A stretch of DNA of 64,000 bases from Spongiihabitans sp963422685. Its GTDB lineage: Bacteria > Pseudomonadota > Gammaproteobacteria > Arenicellales > Poriferihabitantaceae. The DNA lies in NCBI GenBank assembly GCA_963422685.1, contig OY730442.1:1054001-1118000 (forward strand). Direction: 5' to 3'. This document shows, piece by piece, positions 8,848-17,471 of this stretch (positions are counted from its first letter, which is position 1; the number at the start of each line of letters is the position of its first letter). The translations under genes and the position numbers were made by a program. The notes below the pieces were generated by a model. The model made no database searches. It had not been told where the DNA came from and saw nothing but the letters and a program-made list of their open reading frames with translations.

Positions 8848-9792
8848 TCAGGGCTGGCTAAGAATGCGGATGTGTTCTTTAACCGACTCCGCCAAGGCAT
8901 TGAGGTCGTAGCCGCCCTCAAGCACAGAAATCAGCCGTCCATCGCAATGCTGGTCCGCCAACTCCATCATCATCTGGGTCATCCAGACATAGCTTTGAGT
9001 TTGCAGATTAATCGAACCGAGGGGATCGGCCATATGCGCATCAAATCCGGCGGAAATCAGCACCGCATCCGGCGCGAAGTTTTTTGCGGCCGGTAGAATT
9101 ATCTGTTTGAATGCTGCCATATATTGTGCATCTCCCGAGCCTGGACTCATCGGGCAGTTCAGGGTGGCGCCTCGCCCCTGGCCGAACCCTGTCTCAGACA
9201 ACGCACCAGTTCCCGGGTAGTGCGGAAACTGGTGCAGACTGATATAGAAAACCGATGGATCCTGCTCAAAAATATGCTGGGTTCCATTGCCATGATGCAC
9301 GTCCCAATCCAGAATCAGAACGCGCTCCAGATGGTAGTTTTTTTGCAGGTATCTGGCTGCAATGGCAATACTGTTAAACAAACAAAACCCCATCGCCGCG
9401 TCGACTTCCGCGTGATGGCCGGGTGGGCGAATCATTGCAAATCCATTATCCGCCTGATGGGCCATCACTGCGTCGGCAACACACAAAACACCGCCTACCG
9501 CATTGAGTGCAACGTTATAGGAGGCGTTTGAAATAGCCACATCCGGGGAATCCACATGCCCCAGACCCTGCGCGCAAGCCTGCGCGACCCGATTAATATA
9601 CGCGGGATTGTGCACTTCTTTTACCCGGCCCAACTGCGCTTTTTCGGAATTTAGATGATGCAGATTCTTGAACCAGGTCTGGGCACCGAGCAAATGGTAT
9701 GCCGCGCTTAACCGTTCACTACGCTCCGGGTGGTGGACGCCGGTATGGTGATGCAAAAATACCGGATCGTATAGTAATGCGGTGCTCAACAT
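8848..9792 (-). CDS. HDAC-family zinc deacylase
   Basis: Histone-deacetylase/AcuC/AphA superfamily amidohydrolase, 314 residues. Motifs in order: HHTGVHHPERSERL, the charge-relay IRPPGHHAE (His126-His127), GFCLFNSIAIAA, the zinc-binding LDWDVHHGNGTQ (Asp164, His166) and ISAGFDAHMADPLG with the second zinc Asp, then EGGYD. Bacterial class II members act on acetyl-lysine, acetylpolyamines or other acyl amides; the substrate cannot be told from sequence. A polyamine importer is in the window but 30 kb away, so no functional link can be claimed. Confidence 0.88.
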   Translation of the reverse strand: MLSTALLYDPVFLHHHTGVHHPERSERLSAAYHLLGAQTWFKNLHHLNSEKAQLGRVKEVHNPAYINRVAQACAQGLGHVDSPDVAISNASYNVALNAVGGVLCVADAVMAHQADNGFAMIRPPGHHAEVDAAMGFCLFNSIAIAARYLQKNYHLERVLILDWDVHHGNGTQHIFEQDPSVFYISLHQFPHYPGTGALSETGFGQGRGATLNCPMSPGSGDAQYMAAFKQIILPAAKNFAPDAVLISAGFDAHMADPLGSINLQTQSYVWMTQMMMELADQHCDGRLISVLEGGYDLNALAESVKEHIRILSQP

Positions 9793-9834
9793 AGTTGTGA
9801 TTATTATGGTGCCAGGATTATTGTGAGGTCGTGA

Positions 9835-10887
9835 TTAGCTTTTGCGCCGCCTGGTTTTGCGTTCGCCACGGTCGCTGCGTGCGCCAGCGGCGATGCTTAA
9901 TTCTCCGCCCAGCTGGGCCCGGGCGCCAGCGGAAATTTCCCCCAGTTTGCTTTCGATTTGTTGCAGACCCGGTGCAGGCTGCTTCTGATGATTGTCCAAC
10001 GCTTCTCGCATCGCTTTTATATGCGCCGGGGTCGTCCCGCAGCAGCCGCCGATGATACGTGCACCGGCATCCACCGCCAAGCGGAGATATTCGCACATAA
10101 TCTCCTGGTTGCCGCTGTATACAATTTTTCCGTCAACATATTCAGGAATACCGCAATTCGCTTTTGCAATAATCAACAGATCTTTTTGTTGTTGCTCCAA
10201 TGCGGTTCTAGTGTTTACAACCGCAGCCACCAGGTCGGCGGCACCCACCCCACAATTGGCGCCAATCCCGACTGGCGGGTTTTCCATTTGCAGACTGATT
10301 TTAACGAAATCCGCTGGCGCCAGCCCCATCATGGTTCGTCCATTGGTATCCACACTAAACGTCACCACGGTCGGCAGTCCCACCCGTGATGCGCCGATAA
10401 CCGCCGCCTCCACCTCCTCTTGTGACGACATGGTTTCTATCCAGAATACATCAACACCGCCCTGTTTGAGGGCTGCCGCCTGTTCCTCGAAGGCATCTGC
10501 GGCATCGCCCACGCCGAGATTCCCCAGGGGTTGTAAAATCTCCCCGGTGGGGCCCATGGAGCCGCCGATAACAATTTCACGATCCGCCTTTTCGATTTGC
10601 CGCTTCGCTATCTGCGCAGCCTTGCAGTTTAGCTCTGCGACACGGTGCGCCGCATCATGCAGTTTTAATCGATAGCGCGTTCCGCCAAAGCTGTTGGTCA
10701 GAATAATGTCTGAACCGGCGTTAATGAAGGTGCGATAATTTTTCCCGACCCGCTCGGGATGAATGTCATTCCATAACTCCGGGCAATCGCCGGTTTGCAG
10801 GCCCATTTCAAACAAATTTGACCCGGTCGCCCCATCGGCGAGGAGGACACCGCGTTGTTTGAGTAATTTTGCCAGCAGTCCAGACAT
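9835..10887 (-). CDS. Homocysteine S-methyltransferase (betaine-homocysteine type)
   Basis: Zinc-dependent methyltransferase of the BHMT/MetH-N/MmuM family, regenerating methionine from homocysteine. The 350-residue protein has LLADGATGSNLFEMG at the start, and the three zinc Cys in GANCG (Cys212) and GGCCGTTPAHI (Cys282, Cys283). There is no B12, folate or activation domain, so it is a single-domain enzyme using betaine or another methyl donor. After residue ~300 it has a non-conserved basic tail (ERKTRRRKS). Distinguishing betaine from S-methylmethionine as donor is not possible here. Confidence 0.85.
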   Translation of the reverse strand: MSGLLAKLLKQRGVLLADGATGSNLFEMGLQTGDCPELWNDIHPERVGKNYRTFINAGSDIILTNSFGGTRYRLKLHDAAHRVAELNCKAAQIAKRQIEKADREIVIGGSMGPTGEILQPLGNLGVGDAADAFEEQAAALKQGGVDVFWIETMSSQEEVEAAVIGASRVGLPTVVTFSVDTNGRTMMGLAPADFVKISLQMENPPVGIGANCGVGAADLVAAVVNTRTALEQQQKDLLIIAKANCGIPEYVDGKIVYSGNQEIMCEYLRLAVDAGARIIGGCCGTTPAHIKAMREALDNHQKQPAPGLQQIESKLGEISAGARAQLGGELSIAAGARSDRGERKTRRRKS

Positions 10888-10936
10888 CTGAAATATACCG
10901 ATTAAATATCACATAAAGAATTGTTTATATGGATAA

Positions 10937-11479
10937 AGTCTATATCAGGTCAGGACCATTTGTCATGCAGCCAACGGAACCGCTGAATTAATCCATTGGC
11001 CACCCGGCGGCCCGGGCGAACCCGCAGACTGGCAATCCTGCCGTGCCGATTTCTGCGAATACCATTTCCAGAAATGGGTGGTTGAAGAGGTTGATGGATT
11101 TGTTACCACCAGACGCACCGCAGACGGCGGGATTGATGGGCGGCTTTATTTCGCACTCCCGAATGAACACAGTTTCCAAAGCATGGTGATTGAAGTAAAA
11201 GGCGGCGCGAATGTTGGAATTGGGGTTGTCCGTGATTTACGGGGCGTGCTTGCGCACGATATCGTGGCGATGGCCGGACTGATTGTTATGAATCAACCTG
11301 GAACAGTAAAAACAAGGAACTTCCACAAAGAAATGGCCAGTGCTGGTGATCTTGATGTGTTGGGTGTGAAGTACTCCAGAATGCAGATTTTAACCGTTTC
11401 AGATATTCTGGCCGGGAGGCGTTTCCACACACTGGGAACCGTTGGGCAGGGGTCGGGACAAACCAATATTCCGCTATAG
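10937..11479 (+). pseudogene. Remnant of restriction-modification protein C-terminus
   Basis: An open frame with no good start codon: the frame opens after a stop at 10934 and the first usable codon is a GTG at 11078. The translated product (HFQKW near 11065, TADGGIDGRLYF near 11115, VIEVKGGANVGIGVVRDLRG near 11190) matches the Mrr-like endonuclease tail found at the C-terminus of some DNA methyltransferases, with the PD-(D/E)xK-like DG...VKGG core. About 180 codons remain; the methyltransferase part is missing. Family assignment is from remembered motifs. Best read as a decayed fragment. Confidence 0.6.
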
Positions 11480-11506
11480 CCCTTAACTACTAACCTACGT
11501 TGGATT

Positions 11507-11661
11507 ATGACTGGATTAATTTTCGGCGGTTTACTCGCGCCGTTGATTTCATGCCGGCGGCAAACGCCGAAGTCATCAATATTGATGCGACATAACCCAA
11601 GGAGCTTTTGAGTCAGAGCGCCAGCCTCATCGATATTCGCACCCCGTTTTCGTATGGGTAG
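11507..11661 (+). pseudogene. Rhodanese-like exported protein remnant
   Basis: A short signal-peptide-like start (MTGLIFGGLLAPL) is followed, after a frameshift, by PAANAEVINIDAT, an in-frame TAA, then PKELLSQSASLIDIRTP and a second stop. NAEVINID...L..LL..GA.LIDIRTP is the usual beginning of periplasmic rhodanese (sulfurtransferase) domains. The catalytic Cys region is absent. Two lesions plus truncation make it a clear relic. Confidence 0.5.
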
Positions 11662-11677
11662 CGGTATCGCCGCACAC

Positions 11678-11833
11678 CTACTTGATTTTTCCTTCCTTAT
11701 AGATGACGTGCTTCCGCATCACCGGATCGAATTTTCTGATTTCCAGCTTTTCCGTCATGGTTCTTTTGTTTTTAGTGGTGGTATAAAAATGGCCTGTACC
11801 CGCACTGGACACTAATTTGATTTTATCCCGCAT
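11678..11833 (-). CDS. rpmG: 50S ribosomal protein L33
   Basis: A 51-residue basic protein, MRDKIKLVSSAGTGHFYTTT at the N-terminus and DPVMRKHVIYKEGKIK at the end, which is the L33 family pattern. It lacks the Cys pairs of the zinc-binding paralogue. It lies 38 bp downstream of rpmB in the same direction, the usual rpmB-rpmG operon. Confidence 0.93.
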   Translation of the reverse strand: MRDKIKLVSSAGTGHFYTTTKNKRTMTEKLEIRKFDPVMRKHVIYKEGKIK

Positions 11834-11871
11834 TTTGCATTCTCTCCAGGTAATTGCGAATCACATCAGGG

Positions 11872-12108
11872 TTATACTTTCTCTCCACGCGCACGCATAT
11901 CGCCGAGTATGGCATCAATCCCTTTTTTATCGATCAATCGCAATCCTGATGTGGAAATGCGCAGCTTTACCCAGCGATTTTCACTCTCGACCCAAATCCG
12001 CCGATTGTGTAAATTTGGCAGAAATCTGCGTTTGGTTTTATTGTGCGCGTGGGAAACGTTATTACCGGTCATGGTGCGTTTCCCGGTTACTTGACATACT
12101 CTTGCCAT
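11872..12108 (-). CDS. rpmB: 50S ribosomal protein L28
   Basis: 78-residue ribosomal protein with the L28 signature MARVCQVTGKRTMTGNNVSH and LPNLHNRRIWVESENRWVKL. Non-zinc type as in E. coli. First gene of rpmB-rpmG; a promoter with an overlapping palindrome lies about 45 bp upstream. Confidence 0.96.
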   Translation of the reverse strand: MARVCQVTGKRTMTGNNVSHAHNKTKRRFLPNLHNRRIWVESENRWVKLRISTSGLRLIDKKGIDAILGDMRARGEKV

Positions 12109-12146
12109 TGGCTTGCCTTAAAATAGTTTGAAATTGGCGAATGGGG

Positions 12147-12181
12147 CGCGATTTATACCAGAAATCGCGAACGATGGACAG
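12147..12181 (-). promoter_or_regulatory. rpmB-rpmG promoter with overlapping palindrome
   Basis: On the minus strand an extended -10 (TGGTATAAA, 12152-12160) lies 44 bp before rpmB with only a weak -35. It overlaps an inverted repeat with 8-bp arms, CGCGATTT (12147-12154) and AAATCGCG (12162-12169). The palindrome could be an operator or a leader hairpin. Prediction only. Confidence 0.4.
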
Positions 12182-12264
12182 GATAAATTGCCCGTTCCCG
12201 GGACAATGGTCAGTGCAGTCTATAGTCTGCATCAGCCCAAAACAACAGTACAGAATACAAAACC

Positions 12265-12831
12265 ATGCTGCGTAACACAAAAACCGGATTCGGCATCATC
12301 GCCATCGTTATCCACTGGGTCGCCGCCATTATAGTCATCGGGCAATTTAGCTCCGGGCTGTATATGTTGTCGCTGGACTATTACCACCCGGCCTATAACG
12401 TGCTGCCGCACTACCATAAAAGCATCGGCGTGCTGTTTGCCCTGTTGCTGCTGTTCAGAATCATCTGGACATTGCTGAACCCGCGCCCCGCAGCGGCGCC
12501 AGGTGTGGCGGGCTGGGAACATCGCGTCGCCGTGCTCACCCAAGTGATGATGTTGTCCCTGCTTGTGGTTGTAGTGTGCCTGGGTTATCTGATTTCCACC
12601 GCCAAAGGCGACAGTATTTTAGTATTTAACTGGTTTGAAATCCCGGCGACCATCACTTCAATTGAAGACCAGGAAGACTGGGCCGGTGAATGGCATTATC
12701 GGCTTGCGCTGTCCTGCATCATACTGGCCGGCGTGCATGCCCTGGCCGCGCTGAAGCATCATTTTATTGGCAAAAATACCACCCTGATGAGAATACTGGG
12801 GCGCACCGGAACCAAAGGCCGACATAGTTAA
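12265..12831 (+). CDS. Cytochrome b561
   Basis: Inner-membrane di-heme b cytochrome, 188 residues, four predicted membrane spans (about 9-30, 48-66, 90-108, 145-165). Conserved His residues are placed in pairs in the spans (IVIHW, YHKSIGVLFALLLLFRI, EWHYRLALSCIILAGVHALAALKHHF), the pattern of the YodB/CybB family, which moves electrons between the quinone pool and periplasmic or superoxide partners. It is divergent from rpmB and its stop overlaps the folK stop by 4 bp. Confidence 0.9.
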   Translation: MLRNTKTGFGIIAIVIHWVAAIIVIGQFSSGLYMLSLDYYHPAYNVLPHYHKSIGVLFALLLLFRIIWTLLNPRPAAAPGVAGWEHRVAVLTQVMMLSLLVVVVCLGYLISTAKGDSILVFNWFEIPATITSIEDQEDWAGEWHYRLALSCIILAGVHALAALKHHFIGKNTTLMRILGRTGTKGRHS

Positions 12832-13316
12832 AAGGCAAAATTCACCACCTCAAGCTGCTGCCCGGACTGGTCGAAATCCTGCCACATTTTTTCAAAAGTC
12901 AGACCGCTGATCGGATGAGTCAGTTTTGGGTATAGTTCTGATAACGGTTTCAGGACGTAAGCATACTTCTCGATCTCGTCTCTCGGTATATTGAATCCAT
13001 CCGGGCGCAAGTTGTGGCGGCCATACAGCACCACATCAATATCCAGCACCCGGTCAGTGAATGGCTGGCTGCCCCGGATGCGTCCCGCCAACGCCTCAAT
13101 TCCCCGCAGGCATTCCCTGATATGCGGGAGGGATTCCGACGCATACAGACCGAGCACCAGGTTAAAGAACGACGGGCCATCAAACCCTACCGGCATGGCC
13201 GCATAAACCGGTGATAATTCAGTTTCCCCAAATCGCTCCGCAATTTTTTCAAGCGCAAACCGGATATTTTTATCCCGGTCAATATTGCTGCCCAGACTCA
13301 GCACCACATGAGTCAC
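12828..13316 (-). CDS. folK: 2-amino-4-hydroxy-6-hydroxymethyldihydropteridine pyrophosphokinase
   Basis: Transfers pyrophosphate from ATP to 6-hydroxymethyl-dihydropterin in folate synthesis. The 162-residue protein has VVLSLGSNIDRDKNI, PFTDRVLDIDVVLYG (the metal-binding DxD) and RDEIEKYAYVLKPL. It begins at a GTG whose bases overlap the folB stop (GTGA), so the two are translationally coupled. A second HPPK domain, fused to dihydropteroate synthase, lies at 46079-47347. Confidence 0.93.
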   Translation of the reverse strand: MTHVVLSLGSNIDRDKNIRFALEKIAERFGETELSPVYAAMPVGFDGPSFFNLVLGLYASESLPHIRECLRGIEALAGRIRGSQPFTDRVLDIDVVLYGRHNLRPDGFNIPRDEIEKYAYVLKPLSELYPKLTHPISGLTFEKMWQDFDQSGQQLEVVNFAF

Positions 13317-13669
13317 TCCATTTGACCCCGTTCAATCACAACGCCCACGTCTCTTGCACCGCGTACAGCGCCGAATTTGTTGATCTTTACCCGACACCAT
13401 TTAATCGCAAACTCGGTGAGTAAAATTCTGGCAATCTCTTCTATTAACTTTTCCACCAACGCAAATTCGGATTCCCGCACAAAGGATTCCACCCGCTTGG
13501 ATACGGCCTTGTAGCTCAAAGTGTCTTGCAGATCATCGGTTTCGGCGGCCGTGGATATATCGAATCCCATATCAAGATCAATAGTGATGGATTGGGTGAT
13601 CTGCCTTTCCCACTCCCAGACACCGATGACACAATCGACTTTTAGCCCGTGAAGGTAAATAATGTCCAT
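13313..13669 (-). CDS. folB: Dihydroneopterin aldolase
   Basis: Cleaves 7,8-dihydroneopterin to 6-hydroxymethyl-dihydropterin, the step before FolK. The 118-residue product begins MDIIYLHGLKVDCVIGVWEWER, the family N-terminus, with the active-site Glu in IGVWEWE and the conserved Lys in VKINKFGAVRGA. I chose the ATG at 13669 from family alignment; another ATG four codons upstream (13681) is possible, and neither has a strong ribosome site. Part of folB-folK, divergent from plsY. Confidence 0.92.
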   Translation of the reverse strand: MDIIYLHGLKVDCVIGVWEWERQITQSITIDLDMGFDISTAAETDDLQDTLSYKAVSKRVESFVRESEFALVEKLIEEIARILLTEFAIKWCRVKINKFGAVRGARDVGVVIERGQME

Positions 13670-13730
13670 TGTGCCGGTCATGGTGTCGGCGCGGTCGCCA
13701 AACTAAATTTCATCAATCAAATGTAATGCA

Positions 13731-14315
13731 ATGTCAAATCTGACGCTACCCTTGCTGGCGTATTGTTTCGGGTCAATATCCAGCGCCATTGTCATTTGCC
13801 GAATCATGGGGCTGCCCGACCCGCGCTGCAGTGGTTCAAACAATCCAGGCGCCACCAATGTACTGCGAACAGGCGGTAAAAAAGCGGCCGCCATCACATT
13901 GACTGGTGATGTGCTTAAGGGTCTGATTCCAATGCTCATCGCGAAGATGCTGACGGACAACCCGGTCACGATTGCGCTGGTTGGCGCAGCCGCATTTTTA
14001 GGACACCTGTATCCGCTGTTTTTTAATTTCAGGGGCGGCAAGGGTGTCGCCACCGCCGCCGGCGTATTGCTCGGATTGAGCGGCACGCTGACATTAACAC
14101 TGCTGGCAATCTGGGCAGGCATGGCGGTGGTATTTCGTTATTCTTCGCTCGCCGCACTGACGGCCGCCGCACTATCGCCCGTGTTTGTGTTGTGGCTGCT
14201 GCCCGGACTGCCATTTTTTCTCCTGACTGTAGTTATCGCGGTATTCTTGTTCTGGCGCCACCGCAACAACATATCCCGGTTAATTGCCGGAGAGGAAAGC
14301 AAAATCGGCGCATAA
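13731..14315 (+). CDS. plsY: Glycerol-3-phosphate acyltransferase PlsY
   Basis: Inner-membrane acyltransferase using acyl-phosphate to make lysophosphatidate, first step of phospholipid synthesis. 194 residues, five membrane spans, and the three PlsY motifs: FGSISSAIV, GSNNPGATNVLRTGGKKAA and HLYPLFFNFRGGKGVATA. Divergent from folB-folK as in many gammaproteobacteria. tsaD, its usual other neighbour, is 3.2 kb away because the autotransporter gene lies between. Confidence 0.95.
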   Translation: MSNLTLPLLAYCFGSISSAIVICRIMGLPDPRCSGSNNPGATNVLRTGGKKAAAITLTGDVLKGLIPMLIAKMLTDNPVTIALVGAAAFLGHLYPLFFNFRGGKGVATAAGVLLGLSGTLTLTLLAIWAGMAVVFRYSSLAALTAAALSPVFVLWLLPGLPFFLLTVVIAVFLFWRHRNNISRLIAGEESKIGA

Positions 14316-14707
14316 ATCAACGCCGGGCAGCATTGGTCAAAACGACGACAAAATACGCATTTATATTCAATATTCCGCTCCAGTCTCTGTCGGTGCGCCC
14401 TAATGACAAGGCATGCCTTTATTACTATAGGGATGCGGCGTATTAGAGTGATGCAGACACAACGGCCGTGTCTTCAATGCGATGTGCCGCCACGTCGAAT
14501 CGGAGTCGCTTGCAGACTACGGCAGCGATCGTCACTCATTGCAAGCTGCCGTTGCCCCCCGTCGTTTATAATCAGACCTTCACCACAAGGGCATTCCCTT
14601 GTCGGGTCACAATACCTTTTGGCGGGAATTACAAGTCCTGTAGTTGGTTGGTGACCACCCCCGGAACCCTTGCAAGGCGCCGGCATACCACGCCATACGA
14701 TTGGTGA
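14316..14707. other. Intergenic region upstream of the autotransporter
   Basis: No convincing gene. It holds the left copy of a direct repeat (14347-14387), an 11-base GACAAGGCATG at 14405 that recurs at 17329, a possible -10 TATAAT at 14567-14572 without a good -35, and a perfect inverted repeat with 7-bp arms, ACAAGGG/CCCTTGT, at 14585-14602 about 105 bp before the next start. The inverted repeat could be an operator or leader hairpin. Confidence 0.5.
14347..14387. repeat. Left direct repeat flanking the autotransporter
   Basis: About 40 bp beginning GACAAAATACGCATTTATAT and running through CGCTCC and GTCTC. It matches 17395-17434 with a few mismatches and one indel. The two copies lie on either side of the autotransporter gene, one just after plsY and one just before the tsaD stop. 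Confidence 0.75.
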
Positions 14708-17239
14708 ATGAAAATGAAAAACACTTCAATACTTTTCGCGATGTCTTTTCTTTGCGCCTTCCTGGCGGGTTGTGGAGGCGGCGGTGGCGGATCGACACCG
14801 GCTTCAACTCCTGCCTATCCCCGCACCGCTCCGACTGCCGCTGTTCTCAACGCGCCTGACGACGTGGATTACGCGGCCAGAAAGGCTGAATTTGCAGCAG
14901 GCGGCGAATACAATGTGTCTTGGAAACGCATCAACGACCCGTCGATAGACGGAACTGACCGGCACTTGGACCGGATCAACGCCGCAGCCGCCTACGCGCG
15001 CGGCGCCACCGGCACGGGCCAAACCATCGCCATCGTGGACAGCGGCATTCTGCAAACCCACCGGGAGTTTTCCGGTAGCGGCAAAGTCACCAAGAAAACC
15101 GACCCAGGATATTACCCGACTGACCGCGACAAATTCCACGGCACCGCTGTGGCCGCGCTGGCGGTGGGCAACCGTGATGGTGGATCGGGGCTGAACATGC
15201 ACGGAGTCGCTTTTGATGCCAGGGTACATTTCACCGAGATCAGGCTCGGAGAATCGGACGGTATTTATCGCCCCTACAAACTGGAAAATCACTCCGACCT
15301 GGATGACCGGAGTGACGCAAAGAAATTTAGCGAAATTATTAAAACGGCACAAGCTGCAAATGCCGCTATTGTCAATGCGAGTTTTGGGGTAAACGGCGCG
15401 ATTTCGCAATACGACTGGCGGGAAGTTCGCAGCCGCCTCGGGCATACCGCCGCGGCGCTGGCACAAGCGAGTACGCGCGATGCCGACAAGGTAATCATCG
15501 TATGGGCAGCCGGCAACGCAGGCGGACACGAATTGCCGGATAGCGGCAAACCCGTTTTCGACTCGCCGGAACTCAGGTCCGGATTGGGTGCATATTTCCC
15601 GAAAGAATTACAAAGCCACGTCCTCGCCGTGGTGGCATTGGACCAGGACGGCACTATCGCCAGCTACTCAAACCGCTGCGGCATCGCCAAATCATTTTGT
15701 CTGGCGGCGCCGGGTTCCGCTATCGTCTCAGCCGGGCGTTATAGCGATACTTCATATACAGCAGATTTATCATTTTCTCCAACAGGTTTATTCTATGGCA
15801 CCTCCTTCGCCGCCCCCCTGGTCAGCGGCTCCCTCGCCCTGTTGCGCCAATACTTCCGCGGACAGCTCGGCAACACTGAACTGGTCGACCGCCTGCTCGC
15901 CACCGCCAACCGCAAGGGTATCTATGCTGACTCTGCCATTTACGGCCACGGCCTGGTGGACCTGGACGCCGCCACCGCACCGGTCGGCGCGCTAATGACT
16001 GGCTTGCCGGGCGACCCCGGCAGTCGACCGCTCGCCGATAGCGGCATCACCGCTTCAGGCGGTGCGTTTGGCGCGTCGCTGCAACGTCAGTTGGCGGACG
16101 TGGAGATGGTCGGCTTTGATGCGCTCGGCGCGCCGTTCTTTCAATCGGCCGGCGCGTACGTGGCGCCACCGGTGCGGGTGCGCAACCACACCGATGGCAT
16201 TGAGCGCGAAGTGCAAAATTTGCCGCTGACCGCCTCTCCCTGGGTAAACAGCGGCGCGAAACTGTCGCTGGCGATGGGGCGTGACGGCCGCATAACCGAG
16301 GCGCGTTTTGCCGGGCTCGCCGATGGTTGGTGGCTGTCCTATGGACATCACGCCGGGCAAGCCCTGGGGTTATATACCGATTCATCCGTGCACGACATCA
16401 ATCGCGTGGATTATCGGATGGACGACACAGGTAGCGCAGTAAAGCGGGAATTCGGCGACCCGCTGGCCTTCACCGCACCGTATTTATCCCTGGTGCGCCA
16501 CGGGCCGGGCATCGGTTGGTCCAATTCCTGGCGCGGCGGCGGCCTGGGTTTCGCGCTGATGCACGGTACACCGCAATTTGACGGCTACCAAAACCCGGGC
16601 GGCGAGCGTGGTATCGGCGCACTGCTGGATTATCGTTTGCGCGGCCGGTTTAACAGCCCGGGGCTGTGGTTGCAGGCCGGCGTGGTGCGCGAGGCCGACG
16701 GCTTTCTCGGCACACGACCGCGCGGCGCGTTCGGCGCGGCACGGGCGACCACTACGTTCGCTGGCGTCAATGGTACATGGGCATTGGGCAGCGCGCATAA
16801 CCGCGACGTCCGCGGTGCAAGCTGGCGCCTGCTGGCATCGGCATACCTCGGCCATACCCGGTCACGGGTCGGCCATAGCCTGCTGCGCGATGCGGGCACC
16901 ATCAGCAGCAGCACGTTCAGCGTCGGCGTGGCGCGCGCTTCGCTGTGGCGGCACGGCGACTGGTTCGGCCTGCAACTGTCCCAGCCGTTGCGTGTAGAGC
17001 GCGGGAACCTCGCCCTGCGCCTCCCGACCGGGCGCACCAGATACGGCCAGGTCCTGCATAAAGACTACGACGTAAACCTGGCTCCCACGGGTCGCTCCAT
17101 ACTGGCCAGAACCACTTACCGCCTCCTCGTCGCTGGCGACGCACTGACCACCAACGTGGGCGTTGAGCATCAACCGCAGCACCAAAGCGGCCGGGGCATT
17201 CAGAGGTTCATACGCCTTTCTTTTGAAAAACGGTTTTGA
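14708..17239 (+). CDS. Subtilisin-like (S8) autotransporter lipoprotein
   Basis: Secreted serine protease, 843 residues. The N-terminus is a lipoprotein signal (FLAGC, Cys22) with a Gly-rich linker. The S8 peptidase domain spans about residues 90-425 with Asp111 (IAIVDSG), His144 (FHGTAVAA), oxyanion Asn270 (WAAGN) and Ser366 (GTSFAAP). After about residue 440 the sequence becomes beta-rich with alternating aromatic and hydrophobic residues, ending in RFIRLSFEKRF, a terminal Phe typical of an outer-membrane beta-barrel. The passenger would be exposed at the surface or released. It interrupts the plsY-tsaD neighbourhood and is bracketed by direct repeats, so it was probably inserted as a unit. 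The lipobox in front of an autotransporter barrel is a point to verify. Confidence 0.88.
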   Translation: MKMKNTSILFAMSFLCAFLAGCGGGGGGSTPASTPAYPRTAPTAAVLNAPDDVDYAARKAEFAAGGEYNVSWKRINDPSIDGTDRHLDRINAAAAYARGATGTGQTIAIVDSGILQTHREFSGSGKVTKKTDPGYYPTDRDKFHGTAVAALAVGNRDGGSGLNMHGVAFDARVHFTEIRLGESDGIYRPYKLENHSDLDDRSDAKKFSEIIKTAQAANAAIVNASFGVNGAISQYDWREVRSRLGHTAAALAQASTRDADKVIIVWAAGNAGGHELPDSGKPVFDSPELRSGLGAYFPKELQSHVLAVVALDQDGTIASYSNRCGIAKSFCLAAPGSAIVSAGRYSDTSYTADLSFSPTGLFYGTSFAAPLVSGSLALLRQYFRGQLGNTELVDRLLATANRKGIYADSAIYGHGLVDLDAATAPVGALMTGLPGDPGSRPLADSGITASGGAFGASLQRQLADVEMVGFDALGAPFFQSAGAYVAPPVRVRNHTDGIEREVQNLPLTASPWVNSGAKLSLAMGRDGRITEARFAGLADGWWLSYGHHAGQALGLYTDSSVHDINRVDYRMDDTGSAVKREFGDPLAFTAPYLSLVRHGPGIGWSNSWRGGGLGFALMHGTPQFDGYQNPGGERGIGALLDYRLRGRFNSPGLWLQAGVVREADGFLGTRPRGAFGAARATTTFAGVNGTWALGSAHNRDVRGASWRLLASAYLGHTRSRVGHSLLRDAGTISSSTFSVGVARASLWRHGDWFGLQLSQPLRVERGNLALRLPTGRTRYGQVLHKDYDVNLAPTGRSILARTTYRLLVAGDALTTNVGVEHQPQHQSGRGIQRFIRLSFEKRF

Positions 17240-17394
17240 GGTTCCGGTTAGATGGTGCGGCTGGCGGATTCCCGCCAAAAGCGTGCGGAGTGGTGGTGAG
17301 GAGCGGACGGATTGGTTTGTAATGCACAGACAAGGCATGTCTTGTCGCTGCCACACCCCGGCGTCATTCGCGGCGCAACCGATTTATGAACGGA

Positions 17395-17434
17395 GACAAA
17401 ATACGCATTTATATTCGGTATTTCGCTCCGTCTC
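17395..17434. repeat. Right direct repeat flanking the autotransporter
   Basis: Matches the left copy at 14347-14387; the first 22 bases are identical and the rest differs at a few positions. It ends 38 bp before the tsaD stop codon. See the left copy for interpretation. Confidence 0.75.
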
Positions 17435-17471
17435 CCTGGCGGCGAAGGTCTTTTACCGTGTCCCAGCAAAA

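Noticed and set aside
8824..9096. Plus-strand frames inside the HDAC-family and homocysteine methyltransferase genes
   Set aside because: Antisense to genes with complete catalytic motifs on the minus strand.
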